Translations under genes and position numbers: made by a program
Shown: positions 33,979 to 43,188 of the stretch, piece by piece
Layout: every line of letters starts with the position of its first letter
Position numbering within the stretch: the stretch's first letter is position 1
NCBI RefSeq assembly: GCF_026015625.1
Contig: NZ_JAPDVG010000001.1
Span: 3,496,001 to 3,560,000 of the forward strand
Source: Segatella copri
GTDB lineage: Bacteria; Bacteroidota; Bacteroidia; Bacteroidales; Bacteroidaceae
Direction of reading: 5' to 3'
DNA length: 64,000 bases
Notes under the pieces: generated by a model
Database searches by the model: none
The model's input: only the letters and a program-made list of their open reading frames with translations
Told to the model about the DNA's origin: nothing

Positions 33979-36900
33979 ATGAACAATCTTTCAAGATTAC
34001 TGATGAGCTCTGCGCTCTGTACTGTTTGCACCGTAGCTAGTGCACAACAGGTAAATGTAAATGGCATTGTGAAAGATGCTGCTGGTGAGACAGTCATTGG
34101 TGCATCTGTCATGGTGAAAGGCACAAAGACTGGTACTGTTACCGACTTTGATGGTAACTTTCATGTAGAATGTGCTCCTGGTTCCACACTTGTTATATCT
34201 TATATTGGATATAAGACGCAAGAAGTAAAGGCTTCAGACAATATGGAGGTAACACTTCAGGAAGATGCCAACGACTTGCAGGAAGTAGTTGTAACAGGTT
34301 ATACCACTCAGAAGAAGGCAGACTTGACCGGTTCCGTGGCTGTGGTTTCAACCAAGAACCTGAAGACAAGTTCAGAGACAGACCCGATGCGTGCTTTGCA
34401 GGGGCGTGTTCCTGGTATGACTGTTACTACTGATGGTTCTCCTATTGGTTCAGGAACCGTGCGTATTCGTGGTATCGGTTCTTTCAACTCTTCTCAGGAC
34501 CCTCTTTATATCATAGATGGTGTACCTACCAATATGGCTTTGAATACCCTCAATACAAATGATATCGAGAGTATGCAGGTTTTGAAAGATGCTGCATCAG
34601 CTTCTATCTATGGTTCCCGTGCTTCGAATGGTGTCATCATCATCACCACCAAGAAAGGTAAGAAGGGTAGCAAGGTGGCTGTTGACTTCTCTGCCAACCT
34701 AACTGCACAGTTCTATTCCAACCAGTCGAAGATGAAGTTGATGAACTCCAGCCAGTATGCTACTGCGATGGCTCAGGCTGCCCTGAACGATGGACTCGAT
34801 CCTGTGGCTTATGCTGCCAACTACGGCATCGACTTGAATGCGGCCTCTGGTACTCCAATCACCGTTTGGAATCCTGCTACCAACCAGTATCAGAACTATA
34901 CTATCAATGGTCGATATGACGGCTACATCAATGCCAAGAAAACCATGCGATTCTCTGATACCGACTGGCTCGATGAAATCTCTCGCACTGGTTTCTCGCA
35001 GAACTACGACCTCTCTGTATCTCATGCCAATGACAAGCATAGCGCTATGTTCTCCTTGGGATACAAGAACAATGAGGGTGTCTTGAAATATACCGACTTC
35101 GAGAATATCTCAGCTCGTTTGAATACTTCTTGGAATTTAAACAAGATCGTAACCGTAGGTGAGAATTTGACTTTGACTTATACCTCTCAGGTAGATTGCC
35201 ATCCGATGGAGAATGCCTTGAAGATGCCTTCCATTGTTCCGGTTTACGAAGAAGATGGCAAGACCTTCGCTGGTCCTGTAGGAAGTATGGCCGACCGTCA
35301 GAACCCTTGTCGTGAGCAGTATCAGAACCGCAATAACCACCTCGACTACTGGCGCATCTTCGGTAATGCTTTCGTAGAATTGAAGCCTGTCAAGGGATTG
35401 ACCCTGCGTTCTAACTTCGGTTTGGATTTCAAAACGTCGTTTATCAATGCGATGACGAATACTTATCATTCCGATATTGTCAACAATGACATCGCCAAGA
35501 CAACGCTCTCGAATAACAATGAGACCAACTGGACATGGTCTAACACAGCCCAGTACGTTACCCAGATTGGCAAGCACAACATTGATGTACTCGGTGGTAT
35601 GGAATTTTCCAAGCAGTCGGTTATCGATTTCTCTGCCTATTCAGAAGGCTATGCGCTGGAAGATAAAGATTATATGTGGCCAAATGCTGCCACGGGAACG
35701 ATGCGTAACTCGGGTGCAAAGTTTGGTTATCGCCTGGCTTCTTTCTTTGGAAAGGTGAACTACAACTGGGATGATCTCCTCCTGGCTTCCTTTACTATCC
35801 GTCATGATGGTTCATCCCGATTTGGTAAGGCACATCGCTGGGGTACTTTCCCTGCTGCATCACTCGGTTTCAGATTCTCTAATCTCCTGAAGAAGGATTG
35901 GTTGGATGATGCCAAGTTGCGACTCTCTTGGGGTCAGACAGGTAACCAGGCTATCGACAACAATGCACAGTTTGGTCTTTATGTAGTGGATTACGGATTA
36001 GACCGTGTAACCTCTACTGCATACGACCTCTTCCTGCAAGGTTCAGGTACCTTCCCTTCTGGTTATCGTGCCACACAGTTGGCTAACCCTAACTTGAAAT
36101 GGGAGGCTGCTACCCAGTATAACGTAGGTTTGGATTACACCCTGTTTGGCAACACCCTCTATGGTACAGTGGATGCCTATATTAAGAATGTGAAGGATAT
36201 GTTGATTAATCCTGCTTATCTGGGTGCAACTGGTGAAGGTGGAAATTCATGGCAGAATGGTCCTTCGCTCCGCAACTGGGGTATGGAGTTCACCGTGGGC
36301 TATCGCAAGACCTTGGCTAATGGACTTGGCATTGACGTGAACGGCAATCTGGATTTTTTCCGCAACAAGGTTACTTATTTGCCAGCATCAACAACAGGTG
36401 CTTACGCTCACACATCTAAGGAAAACCTGGTGCAGAGTGGCAAGTCTTATGGTTCTATCGTAGGTTATGTAGCCGATGGAATTTTCCAGAATCAGGAAGA
36501 AGTAGATAAGTCTGGACAGCCAAACGCACGTGTCGGTGGATTGAAATACAAGGACTTAGATGGTAAAAATGGAATTACTTCAGATGACCAGACTTGGATT
36601 TTCGACCCTGTGCCAGCCTTCTCTTATGGTTTGAATATTGCTCTCAACTACAAGGGCTTTGATTTCAGTATGTTCTGGCAGGGTGTCTATGACCAGGATG
36701 TGTATAACAACCAAAAGTTCCAGACCGACTTCTGGGCTATTACTGATGGTGGTTCTAACAAGGGAACCCGTTTGCTCGATGCTTGGAATACCAACAATAC
36801 CGGTTCTTCTATCCCACGTCTGAGCACCATGAATACAGCTGATGAGGGTCGTGCTTCCTCTTACTACGTTGAGAATGGATCTTACTTGAAGTTGCGTACC

Positions 36901-37092
36901 TTGCAGGTGGGTTACACCATCCCAAGCAGCATCCTCTCTAAGTTGAAGATGACAAGTGCCCGTGTCTATCTCTCAGGTCAGAATCTTTTGACCATCAAGA
37001 GCAATAGCCTGACTTGTTCAGACCCAGAGAATCCAAACTGGAACTATCCGCTTTCAACATCCGTATCATTCGGACTTCAGGTAGGTTTCTAA
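33979..37092 (+). CDS. SusC-like TonB-dependent glycan transporter, fructan locus
   Basis: This 1037-residue outer-membrane transporter has a signal peptide (cleavage near VASAQQ), a carboxypeptidase-like domain at about 26-100 (GIVKDAAGETVIGASVMVKG), and the TonB plug with RALQGRVPGMTV, VRIRGIGSFN and DPLYIIDGVP. A large barrel follows. It forms a lid-and-bowl complex with the SusD protein encoded 31 bases downstream and imports oligosaccharides. The company of a GH32 enzyme and a fructokinase points to fructans. Confidence 0.95.
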   Translation: MNNLSRLLMSSALCTVCTVASAQQVNVNGIVKDAAGETVIGASVMVKGTKTGTVTDFDGNFHVECAPGSTLVISYIGYKTQEVKASDNMEVTLQEDANDLQEVVVTGYTTQKKADLTGSVAVVSTKNLKTSSETDPMRALQGRVPGMTVTTDGSPIGSGTVRIRGIGSFNSSQDPLYIIDGVPTNMALNTLNTNDIESMQVLKDAASASIYGSRASNGVIIITTKKGKKGSKVAVDFSANLTAQFYSNQSKMKLMNSSQYATAMAQAALNDGLDPVAYAANYGIDLNAASGTPITVWNPATNQYQNYTINGRYDGYINAKKTMRFSDTDWLDEISRTGFSQNYDLSVSHANDKHSAMFSLGYKNNEGVLKYTDFENISARLNTSWNLNKIVTVGENLTLTYTSQVDCHPMENALKMPSIVPVYEEDGKTFAGPVGSMADRQNPCREQYQNRNNHLDYWRIFGNAFVELKPVKGLTLRSNFGLDFKTSFINAMTNTYHSDIVNNDIAKTTLSNNNETNWTWSNTAQYVTQIGKHNIDVLGGMEFSKQSVIDFSAYSEGYALEDKDYMWPNAATGTMRNSGAKFGYRLASFFGKVNYNWDDLLLASFTIRHDGSSRFGKAHRWGTFPAASLGFRFSNLLKKDWLDDAKLRLSWGQTGNQAIDNNAQFGLYVVDYGLDRVTSTAYDLFLQGSGTFPSGYRATQLANPNLKWEAATQYNVGLDYTLFGNTLYGTVDAYIKNVKDMLINPAYLGATGEGGNSWQNGPSLRNWGMEFTVGYRKTLANGLGIDVNGNLDFFRNKVTYLPASTTGAYAHTSKENLVQSGKSYGSIVGYVADGIFQNQEEVDKSGQPNARVGGLKYKDLDGKNGITSDDQTWIFDPVPAFSYGLNIALNYKGFDFSMFWQGVYDQDVYNNQKFQTDFWAITDGGSNKGTRLLDAWNTNNTGSSIPRLSTMNTADEGRASSYYVENGSYLKLRTLQVGYTIPSSILSKLKMTSARVYLSGQNLLTIKSNSLTCSDPENPNWNYPLSTSVSFGLQVGF

Positions 37093-37123
37093 AATGTTTC
37101 ATATTTTTAAAGAGAATTCTAAG

Positions 37124-38860
37124 ATGAAAAAGTTATATACAATGGTGCTTGCAGCAGCACTGGTAGGAACATTCACCAGTTGTGATGATTTCCTGGATTA
37201 CACCCCAACAGCTGTGGTTGATGAAGACAAGGCTTTCAGCGAGCCAGACAAGATGGTAAACAGTGCCTATGCGATGTTGGGCGACTGTTGGTATTCTTAC
37301 CCATTCAACCTTTGGCCATATGGTGACCTTTCTTCAGACGATTGCTTGAAGGGTGGCGGTGGCACCGGTGACACCGGTTATCACGATGTGGAGATCTGGA
37401 GTACCTTAACCTCTACTAAGGGCGAACTCGACGAGTTATGGTATCGTCTCTATTGTGCCGTTTCCCGTTGCAACCGTGCTTTGGTTTCTTTGCAACAGAA
37501 TGGTGAGAGCACACTGGGTGCTGAGGTAACCAAGCAGCGTGAGGCTGAGGTTCGCTTCCTCCGTGCTCATTTCTATTTCAAGTTACTTAGCATGTATCGT
37601 CAGATTCCTTGGATAGACGAGAAGGTTTATGAGGATAAAACAACAGAGAGCACATCAAACACTCAGTTTACTTACGAGGAATTGTGGCAAAAGGTGATTG
37701 CCGACTTCCAGACTGCATACGATGTACTTCCTGCTAAGCAGAAGGATGGCGGTCGTGTCAACAAGATTGCTGCCGCAGGTTATCTGGCCAAATGTTATCT
37801 TACCATTGCCTGGGGTGATGGTTATGAGGCAACCAATGGCGTTGACCATATTAATGAGGAGTATATGCAGAAGGTAGTAGATTACACCGATGTTGTGAAG
37901 AATTCAGACTATGGTTACATGACAGATTTCGGCGACATCTTCCTGCCAGACAATAAGAACAACAAGGAGTCAGTTTTTGCTGTCCAGACTTCCGACTATA
38001 GCGAGGATCATACCACCTTCGGACGTGCCAACTGGTCTAATATGCTGAATGGCTGTTGGGGTATGTGGTCTTGCGGATGGGATTTCCACAAGCCTTCACA
38101 GGACCTGGTGAATGCCTTCAAGACCAAGAACGGACTTCCTGAGTTTGATGACTACAACAAGACTTGTGATTATCCTGTAAACGGTAAGCCTAATAGTCAG
38201 AAATGGGATCCACGTTTGTTCCATACTGTAGGAATGCCTACCTTCCCATATAAATATGAGTCAGAACACACGATGACTACAGCCAACTCTCGTACACCAA
38301 ACGTTTACGGTTACTATACCTCTCTGAAGGAAGTACCACAGCGTTCAAAGGGTGAAACTTACAATGGCTCTTGGCAGGCGTTTGCGATGAACGACTATGT
38401 GCTCCGTTATAGCGATATCATGTTGATGCGTGCCGAGGCTTTGATAGAGTTAGGCAATTTGGAAGAGGCTCGTACCATTATTAATGATATCCGTCAGAGA
38501 GCCAAGAATTCTGTGGATAAGCATATTGAATATGCCAAGGATCAATGTGATATAGCCCTCTATCCGGAGTCTTATTTCCAGGATAAGGAGACGGCAAGAA
38601 AGTGTCTTCGCTGGGAGCGTCGTCTGGAAATGGCTATGGAGAACGGCCGCTTCTTCGACTTGCGCCGCTGGGGCATTGCTTCTGAGACACTGAACAAGTA
38701 TTTCGAATCTGAGAAGAAAGATCAGTATGGAGAGCAAACATACGCACAATACTTGAAGGATGCCAAGTTCACACCGGGCAAGAACGAGTTCTATCCGGTT
38801 CCATATAACCAGCTGTATTACATTCCTGGTCTTTATAAGCAGAATAAGGGATATGAGTAA
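37124..38860 (+). CDS. SusD-like surface glycan-binding lipoprotein, fructan locus
   Basis: This 578-residue lipoprotein has its lipobox in ALVGTFTSC (Cys about 20), followed by CDDFLDYTPTAVVDEDKAF, the usual N-terminal form of RagB/SusD proteins. Helical TPR-like regions and the C-terminal SusD domain (ending in NEFYPVPYNQLYYIPGLYKQ) follow. The start at MKKLYTM (37124) gives the correct signal. It is the partner of the SusC encoded directly upstream. Confidence 0.94.
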   Translation: MKKLYTMVLAAALVGTFTSCDDFLDYTPTAVVDEDKAFSEPDKMVNSAYAMLGDCWYSYPFNLWPYGDLSSDDCLKGGGGTGDTGYHDVEIWSTLTSTKGELDELWYRLYCAVSRCNRALVSLQQNGESTLGAEVTKQREAEVRFLRAHFYFKLLSMYRQIPWIDEKVYEDKTTESTSNTQFTYEELWQKVIADFQTAYDVLPAKQKDGGRVNKIAAAGYLAKCYLTIAWGDGYEATNGVDHINEEYMQKVVDYTDVVKNSDYGYMTDFGDIFLPDNKNNKESVFAVQTSDYSEDHTTFGRANWSNMLNGCWGMWSCGWDFHKPSQDLVNAFKTKNGLPEFDDYNKTCDYPVNGKPNSQKWDPRLFHTVGMPTFPYKYESEHTMTTANSRTPNVYGYYTSLKEVPQRSKGETYNGSWQAFAMNDYVLRYSDIMLMRAEALIELGNLEEARTIINDIRQRAKNSVDKHIEYAKDQCDIALYPESYFQDKETARKCLRWERRLEMAMENGRFFDLRRWGIASETLNKYFESEKKDQYGEQTYAQYLKDAKFTPGKNEFYPVPYNQLYYIPGLYKQNKGYE

Positions 38861-38904
38861 TTACCTATCGGTATTTTTAGATAATAATTTCAGAAACTTA
38901 GACA

Positions 38905-40623
38905 ATGAAAAAGATATTTATTTCAGCGCTTGTCGCTCTTTGCGGTTTTACCGCCAGTTATGCCCAGCAGGCTTCCTTTTTGAGCAATAATCACTGTCTC
39001 TATCGCATCAGCCAGGAGAGTCAGAACCAGAAGTGTCTCTTGCTCCCTGTGCAGGAGAGTGCGGAGATGGCCAACATCAAGGTGATTGCCGACAACAAAC
39101 AGGTGAAAGCCTTCAATGTGAAGTTGGCTAAAGACCACGTAGATTATTACGTGCCTCTCTATATGAATGAGTTTGCCGGTTTGAAGGGCCTGGCTCTCGA
39201 TATCCATGTAAACGGCGATTATAGCAAGGAGGGCTTGAACGCCCTCACTTGCTGGGAGAACATGAAGTTCTCTGATTCTTTCGATATGAAGAATCGTGAA
39301 CAGTATCGCCCAGTTTTCCATCAAACTCCTGTTTACGGATGGATGAACGACCCAAATGGTATGTTCTATAAGGATGGCGTATGGAATCTCTACTTCCAGT
39401 ATAATCCTTACGGATCACAGTGGGAGAATATGACCTGGGGACATTCTACATCTACCGACTTGGTACATTGGAAGTTCCAGGGTGCCCCTATCCAGCCAGA
39501 TGCAATTGGTACCATTTTCAGCGGTTCTGCCGTTGTGGATAAGAATAATACCGCTGGTTTGGGCAAGGGTGCTGTTGTGGCTCTCTACACTTCGGCTGGT
39601 GAGAACCAGACACAGAGCATGGCTTACAGCACAGATAATGGCAAGACCTTTACCAAATATGAGGGAAATCCGATCATCACCAGCAATGTGCCTGATTTCC
39701 GTGACCCTCACATGTTCTGGAACGAGGACATCAAGAAATGGAATATGATCATGGCGGTTGGTCAGCACATGGAAATCTATTCTTCAGATAACTTGAAGGA
39801 CTGGAAATACGAAAGCTCTTTTGGTGAGAAGTATGGCAACCATGGCGGTGTCTGGGAATGCCCAGACTTGATGAAGATGAAGGTTCGTGGCACCGGTAAG
39901 GAGAAGTGGATGCTTATCTGCAACATCAATCCTGGTGGACCTTCCGGAGGTTCTGCTACCCAGTATTTCATCGGTGATTTCGACGGTCATAAGTTTACTT
40001 GCGACAGTAAGCCTGAGGTTACCAAGTGGATGGATTACGGTAAGGACCACTATGCCACAGTTTCCTTTGATAATGCTCCAAACGGTCGCCGTGTGGCTAT
40101 CGCCTGGATGAGCAACTGGCAGTATGCCAACCAGGTTCCTACCCAGCAGTACCGTTCAGGCAACTCTATTCCTCGCGACTTAGGTCTCTTCGAGTATAAG
40201 GGTGAAACTTATTGCAGCGTGGTTCCATCTCCAGAGATGACAGCAGCAAGAAGCAAGAAGGCAGGCAAGAAACTCACAGAATCTTGCGAGATGGTAGTGA
40301 ACCTAAAGGGAAATGCTACTATCACCCTGAGCAACGACAAGGGTGAGAAGGTAGTGATGAACTACGATGCCAAGGCAGAAACCTTCTCAATGGATAGAAC
40401 CAAGAGCGGTAAGGTAGATTTCAGCAAGGATTTCGCTGCAGTCACCAAGGCTCCAACCTATGGCAATATCAGCCAGCTGCGCATCTTCATCGACAAGAGC
40501 AGCATCGAGGCACTGGATGCTGACGGAAAGATGGCAATGACCAATCTCGTGTTCCCAAGCAAGCCTTACAACAAGGTTACTGTAAAGGGAAAGGGTAAGT
40601 ATCAGGTTTACGACATCAAGTAA
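38905..40623 (+). CDS. GH32 fructanase, second enzyme of the fructan locus
   Basis: This 572-residue enzyme has a signal peptide (ASYAQQ) and an N-terminal sandwich similar to the other GH32. The propeller has nucleophile Asp149 in YGWMNDPNGMFYKDG, the FRDPHMFW motif and WECPDL. The C-terminal domain (IDKSSIEALDADG) is shorter than that of the enzyme at 23767-25671. The two differ enough that one may act on long and the other on short or differently linked fructans. It is the third gene of the susC-susD operon, 44 bases after susD. Confidence 0.94.
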   Translation: MKKIFISALVALCGFTASYAQQASFLSNNHCLYRISQESQNQKCLLLPVQESAEMANIKVIADNKQVKAFNVKLAKDHVDYYVPLYMNEFAGLKGLALDIHVNGDYSKEGLNALTCWENMKFSDSFDMKNREQYRPVFHQTPVYGWMNDPNGMFYKDGVWNLYFQYNPYGSQWENMTWGHSTSTDLVHWKFQGAPIQPDAIGTIFSGSAVVDKNNTAGLGKGAVVALYTSAGENQTQSMAYSTDNGKTFTKYEGNPIITSNVPDFRDPHMFWNEDIKKWNMIMAVGQHMEIYSSDNLKDWKYESSFGEKYGNHGGVWECPDLMKMKVRGTGKEKWMLICNINPGGPSGGSATQYFIGDFDGHKFTCDSKPEVTKWMDYGKDHYATVSFDNAPNGRRVAIAWMSNWQYANQVPTQQYRSGNSIPRDLGLFEYKGETYCSVVPSPEMTAARSKKAGKKLTESCEMVVNLKGNATITLSNDKGEKVVMNYDAKAETFSMDRTKSGKVDFSKDFAAVTKAPTYGNISQLRIFIDKSSIEALDADGKMAMTNLVFPSKPYNKVTVKGKGKYQVYDIK

Positions 40624-40687
40624 CCTCATCTGTTAAGAACTGAATCTATAAGATAATTGTTTCTAAGAGTGTTACTGATGTAACAAT

Positions 40688-40752
40688 GCAACAAAAATGG
40701 TAGCCGATGAACGATATTTTATGATATAATATACCGTTTGTCGCTACCTTTG
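40688..40752 (+). promoter_or_regulatory. Promoter and operator of the permease-fructokinase unit
   Basis: The inner half-site GATGAACGATATTTT has its aligned GAACG at 40709; the outer ATGCAACAAAAAT is aligned at 40688, 21 bp away. TACCTTTG is at 40745-40752, 36 bp from the inner site. It is followed by GCAGCAGAAAT, also found after the -7 element of the first GH32 promoter. Confidence 0.65.
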
Positions 40753-40786
40753 CAGCAGAAATTCAGAAACAATAACGCTAACAATT

Positions 40787-41938
40787 ATGAATAAATCATC
40801 AAAGTTATCAATCATCCCGGTGATGCTCTGTTTCTTCGCCATGGGATTTGTAGATTTGGTAGGCATCGCCTCCAACTACGTAAAGGAAGATCTCAACCTC
40901 AATGATGCAACAGCCAATCTGTTCCCATCGCTGGTATTCTTCTGGTTTCTCATCTTCTCGGTTCCAACAGGAATCCTGATGAATAAGATAGGTAGAAAGA
41001 AGACAGTACTCCTGTCTTTGCTCGTTACCGTTATCTCCCTCCTTTTGCCCATTTTTGGCGAAAACTTTGAACTGATGCTCGTATCATTCTCATTGCTCGG
41101 CATCGGAAATGCATTGATGCAGACTTCCCTGAACCCGCTGGTTTCTGTGGTTACATCAGGCAAGAACCTGGCTTCTACATTGACTTTCGGTCAGTTCGTC
41201 AAGGCCATCGCTTCCTTCCTGGCTCCATACATCGCTATGTGGGGTGCCATGGCAAGTATTCCAACCTTCGGTTTGGGCTGGAGAGTTCTCTTCCCAATCT
41301 ATATGGTTATCGGAATCGCAGCCACTTTCTTCCTGGCTGGTACGCCTATCGAGGAAGAGAAGAACGAGGGTAAGGCTTCCGGCTTTGGCGAGTGCTTCAA
41401 GCTGCTCGGCAAACCTATCGTGCTGCTTTCCTTCATCGGTATCATGTGCCATGTAGGCATCGATGTGGGTACCAATACCACAGCTCCTAAAATTCTGATG
41501 GAGCGTCTGGGATGGACGCTGAACGAGGCTGCCTTCGCCACATCGCTCTACTTCATCTTCCGTACCATCGGATGTTTCACCGGTACCGTTTTCCTCCGCA
41601 TGATGAAGACCCGCACTTTCTTCCTCATCAGCGTAGTGATGATGGCTCTGAGTATGATAGGCATGTGGGTAGGCGAGAGCAAGATGATGCTTTATATCGC
41701 CATCGCCCTCGTGGGATACGGCAACTCTAACGTCTTCTCCATGATTTTCTCTCAGGCACTTCTAGCTATGCCTGATAAGAAGAATGAGGTGAGTGGACTG
41801 ATGATCATGGGACTCTTCGGTGGTACCGTCTTCCCTTTGATTATGGGCTTTGCCAGCGATGCTATGGGGCAGGTAGGTGCTGTGGCTGTCATGGCTGTAG
41901 GAGTTGTTTATCTCTTCACTTATATCCGCAAGTTATAA
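40787..41938 (+). CDS. MFS sugar permease (FucP/glucose-galactose type)
   Basis: This 383-residue major facilitator protein has about 12 hydrophobic segments. The first reads SIIPVMLCFFAMGFVDLVGI, and NKIGRKKTVLL forms the family's loop between segments 2 and 3. Its place between the GH32 gene and fructokinase, and its similarity in type to the permease found in the B. thetaiotaomicron fructan locus, suggest that it carries fructose (or glucose) across the inner membrane. It is 47 bases ahead of fructokinase. Confidence 0.9.
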   Translation: MNKSSKLSIIPVMLCFFAMGFVDLVGIASNYVKEDLNLNDATANLFPSLVFFWFLIFSVPTGILMNKIGRKKTVLLSLLVTVISLLLPIFGENFELMLVSFSLLGIGNALMQTSLNPLVSVVTSGKNLASTLTFGQFVKAIASFLAPYIAMWGAMASIPTFGLGWRVLFPIYMVIGIAATFFLAGTPIEEEKNEGKASGFGECFKLLGKPIVLLSFIGIMCHVGIDVGTNTTAPKILMERLGWTLNEAAFATSLYFIFRTIGCFTGTVFLRMMKTRTFFLISVVMMALSMIGMWVGESKMMLYIAIALVGYGNSNVFSMIFSQALLAMPDKKNEVSGLMIMGLFGGTVFPLIMGFASDAMGQVGAVAVMAVGVVYLFTYIRKL

Positions 41939-41985
41939 TAAAAATCATCCGCAATCGTTTATATCGTATATAATAAGGTGTAATT

Positions 41986-42876
41986 ATGGAAACAAAGAAT
42001 TTGAATACAAAATATTGTGTAGGTTTGGGCGAAATCCTCTTTGATGTTCTCCCTAGTGGTTCTCAACTCGGCGGTGCTCCTGCCAACTTCGCTTACCACG
42101 CAGGTCAGCATGGTTTGCATTCTGTAGCCGTGAGTGCTGTGGGCAAGGATGCCTTGGGTGATACAGCTCTCCGCCTGCTCGACGAGAAGAAACTCAAGTA
42201 TGTGATGCCAGAGGTAGATTTCCCTACTGGTACCGTTCAGGTGCAGCTCGACAAGGAGGGCGTTCCTACTTACGATATCAAGCAGGGTGTGGCTTGGGAT
42301 AATATCCCATTCACCGATGATATCAAGGAAATTGCTGCCAATGCTGGAGCCGTATGCTGGGGTTCTCTGGCTCAGCGCAGTGAGGTTAGCCGTAAGACCA
42401 TCTATACGTTCCTCGACCATACTCCAGAGGATTGTCTGAAGATTTTCGACATCAATCTCCGTCAGAACTTCTATACTCCAGAGGTGATTACCGAGAGCTT
42501 GAAGCGCTGCAATGTGTTGAAGATTAACGATGAGGAGTTGATTACCATCGGACGTCTCTTCGGTTATCCAGGTTTGGATATCGAGAACAAGTGCTGGCTG
42601 ATTCTCGGCAAGTATAATCTCGATATGCTCGTGCTGACCTGCGGTGTAAACGGCAGCTATGTCTTTGCTCCGGGTGTGAAGTCATTCCAGGAGACTCCAA
42701 AGGTTGAGGTGGCTGATACCGTAGGTGCAGGCGACAGCTTTACCGGTACATTCTGTGCCAGCATCCTGAAGGGCAAGAGCATTCAGGAGGCTCACGAACT
42801 TGCCGTTAAGGTGAGTGCCTACGTTTGTACCCAGAATGGAGCGATGCCTCAGATTCCTGAGGAATACACCCGTTAA
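41986..42876 (+). CDS. Fructokinase (PfkB/ribokinase family)
   Basis: This 296-residue sugar kinase has the N-terminal GEILFDVLPSGSQLGGAPAN, the PfkB signature near the end (VADTVGAGDSFTGTFCASIL, catalytic Asp in GAGDSF), and FDINLRQNFY in the middle. It would make fructose phosphate from the fructose released by the two GH32 enzymes, the last step of the pathway here. It is downstream of the permease in one unit. The short spacer carries a copy of the TATATAATAAGGTGTAA motif, whose AAGGTG could act as ribosome-binding site. Confidence 0.93.
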   Translation: METKNLNTKYCVGLGEILFDVLPSGSQLGGAPANFAYHAGQHGLHSVAVSAVGKDALGDTALRLLDEKKLKYVMPEVDFPTGTVQVQLDKEGVPTYDIKQGVAWDNIPFTDDIKEIAANAGAVCWGSLAQRSEVSRKTIYTFLDHTPEDCLKIFDINLRQNFYTPEVITESLKRCNVLKINDEELITIGRLFGYPGLDIENKCWLILGKYNLDMLVLTCGVNGSYVFAPGVKSFQETPKVEVADTVGAGDSFTGTFCASILKGKSIQEAHELAVKVSAYVCTQNGAMPQIPEEYTR

Positions 42877-42957
42877 CCCCGCTTCCCCTATTGGGTATAT
42901 AACAATATAAGATGATAGGTTTAAAGAATAGTTGAGTTAAAGTTAATGTTAGTTAGT

Positions 42958-42996
42958 AAGCTGCATCCTGTTTGCGAAGAATGGGTGCAGCTTTTT
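42958..42996 (+). terminator. Terminator of the permease-fructokinase unit
   Basis: An 11-bp stem (AAGCTGCATCC / GGGTGCAGCTT, one G-T pair) is followed by TTTTT. The remaining bases of 42877-43188 hold the ilvE promoter and nothing else that I can see. Confidence 0.85.
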
Positions 42997-43118
42997 CATT
43001 TTCAGAAATACAATCTCTCAATTACAATAAAAGAACCCCCTAAAATGGTAAAATGATGCCCCAAAATGGCAGAAATGAATAAAAAGATAACGTTTTCATT
43101 AAAAATATTATAAAAGAG

Positions 43119-43149
43119 TTGCAGATTAATAGATTATTTTGTACTTTTG
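43119..43149 (+). promoter_or_regulatory. Promoter of ilvE
   Basis: TTG at 43119-43121 and TACTTTTG at 43142-43149 are 20 bases apart. The gene starts 39 bases further on. Confidence 0.6.
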
Positions 43150-43188
43150 CATCTAAAATATTAGTAGAACATTAAAAATATAGATGTT

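Noticed and set aside
23767..40623. The two GH32 genes as a recent duplication
   Set aside because: They share the family motifs but differ throughout in sequence, length and C-terminal domain, so they are old paralogues or separate acquisitions.
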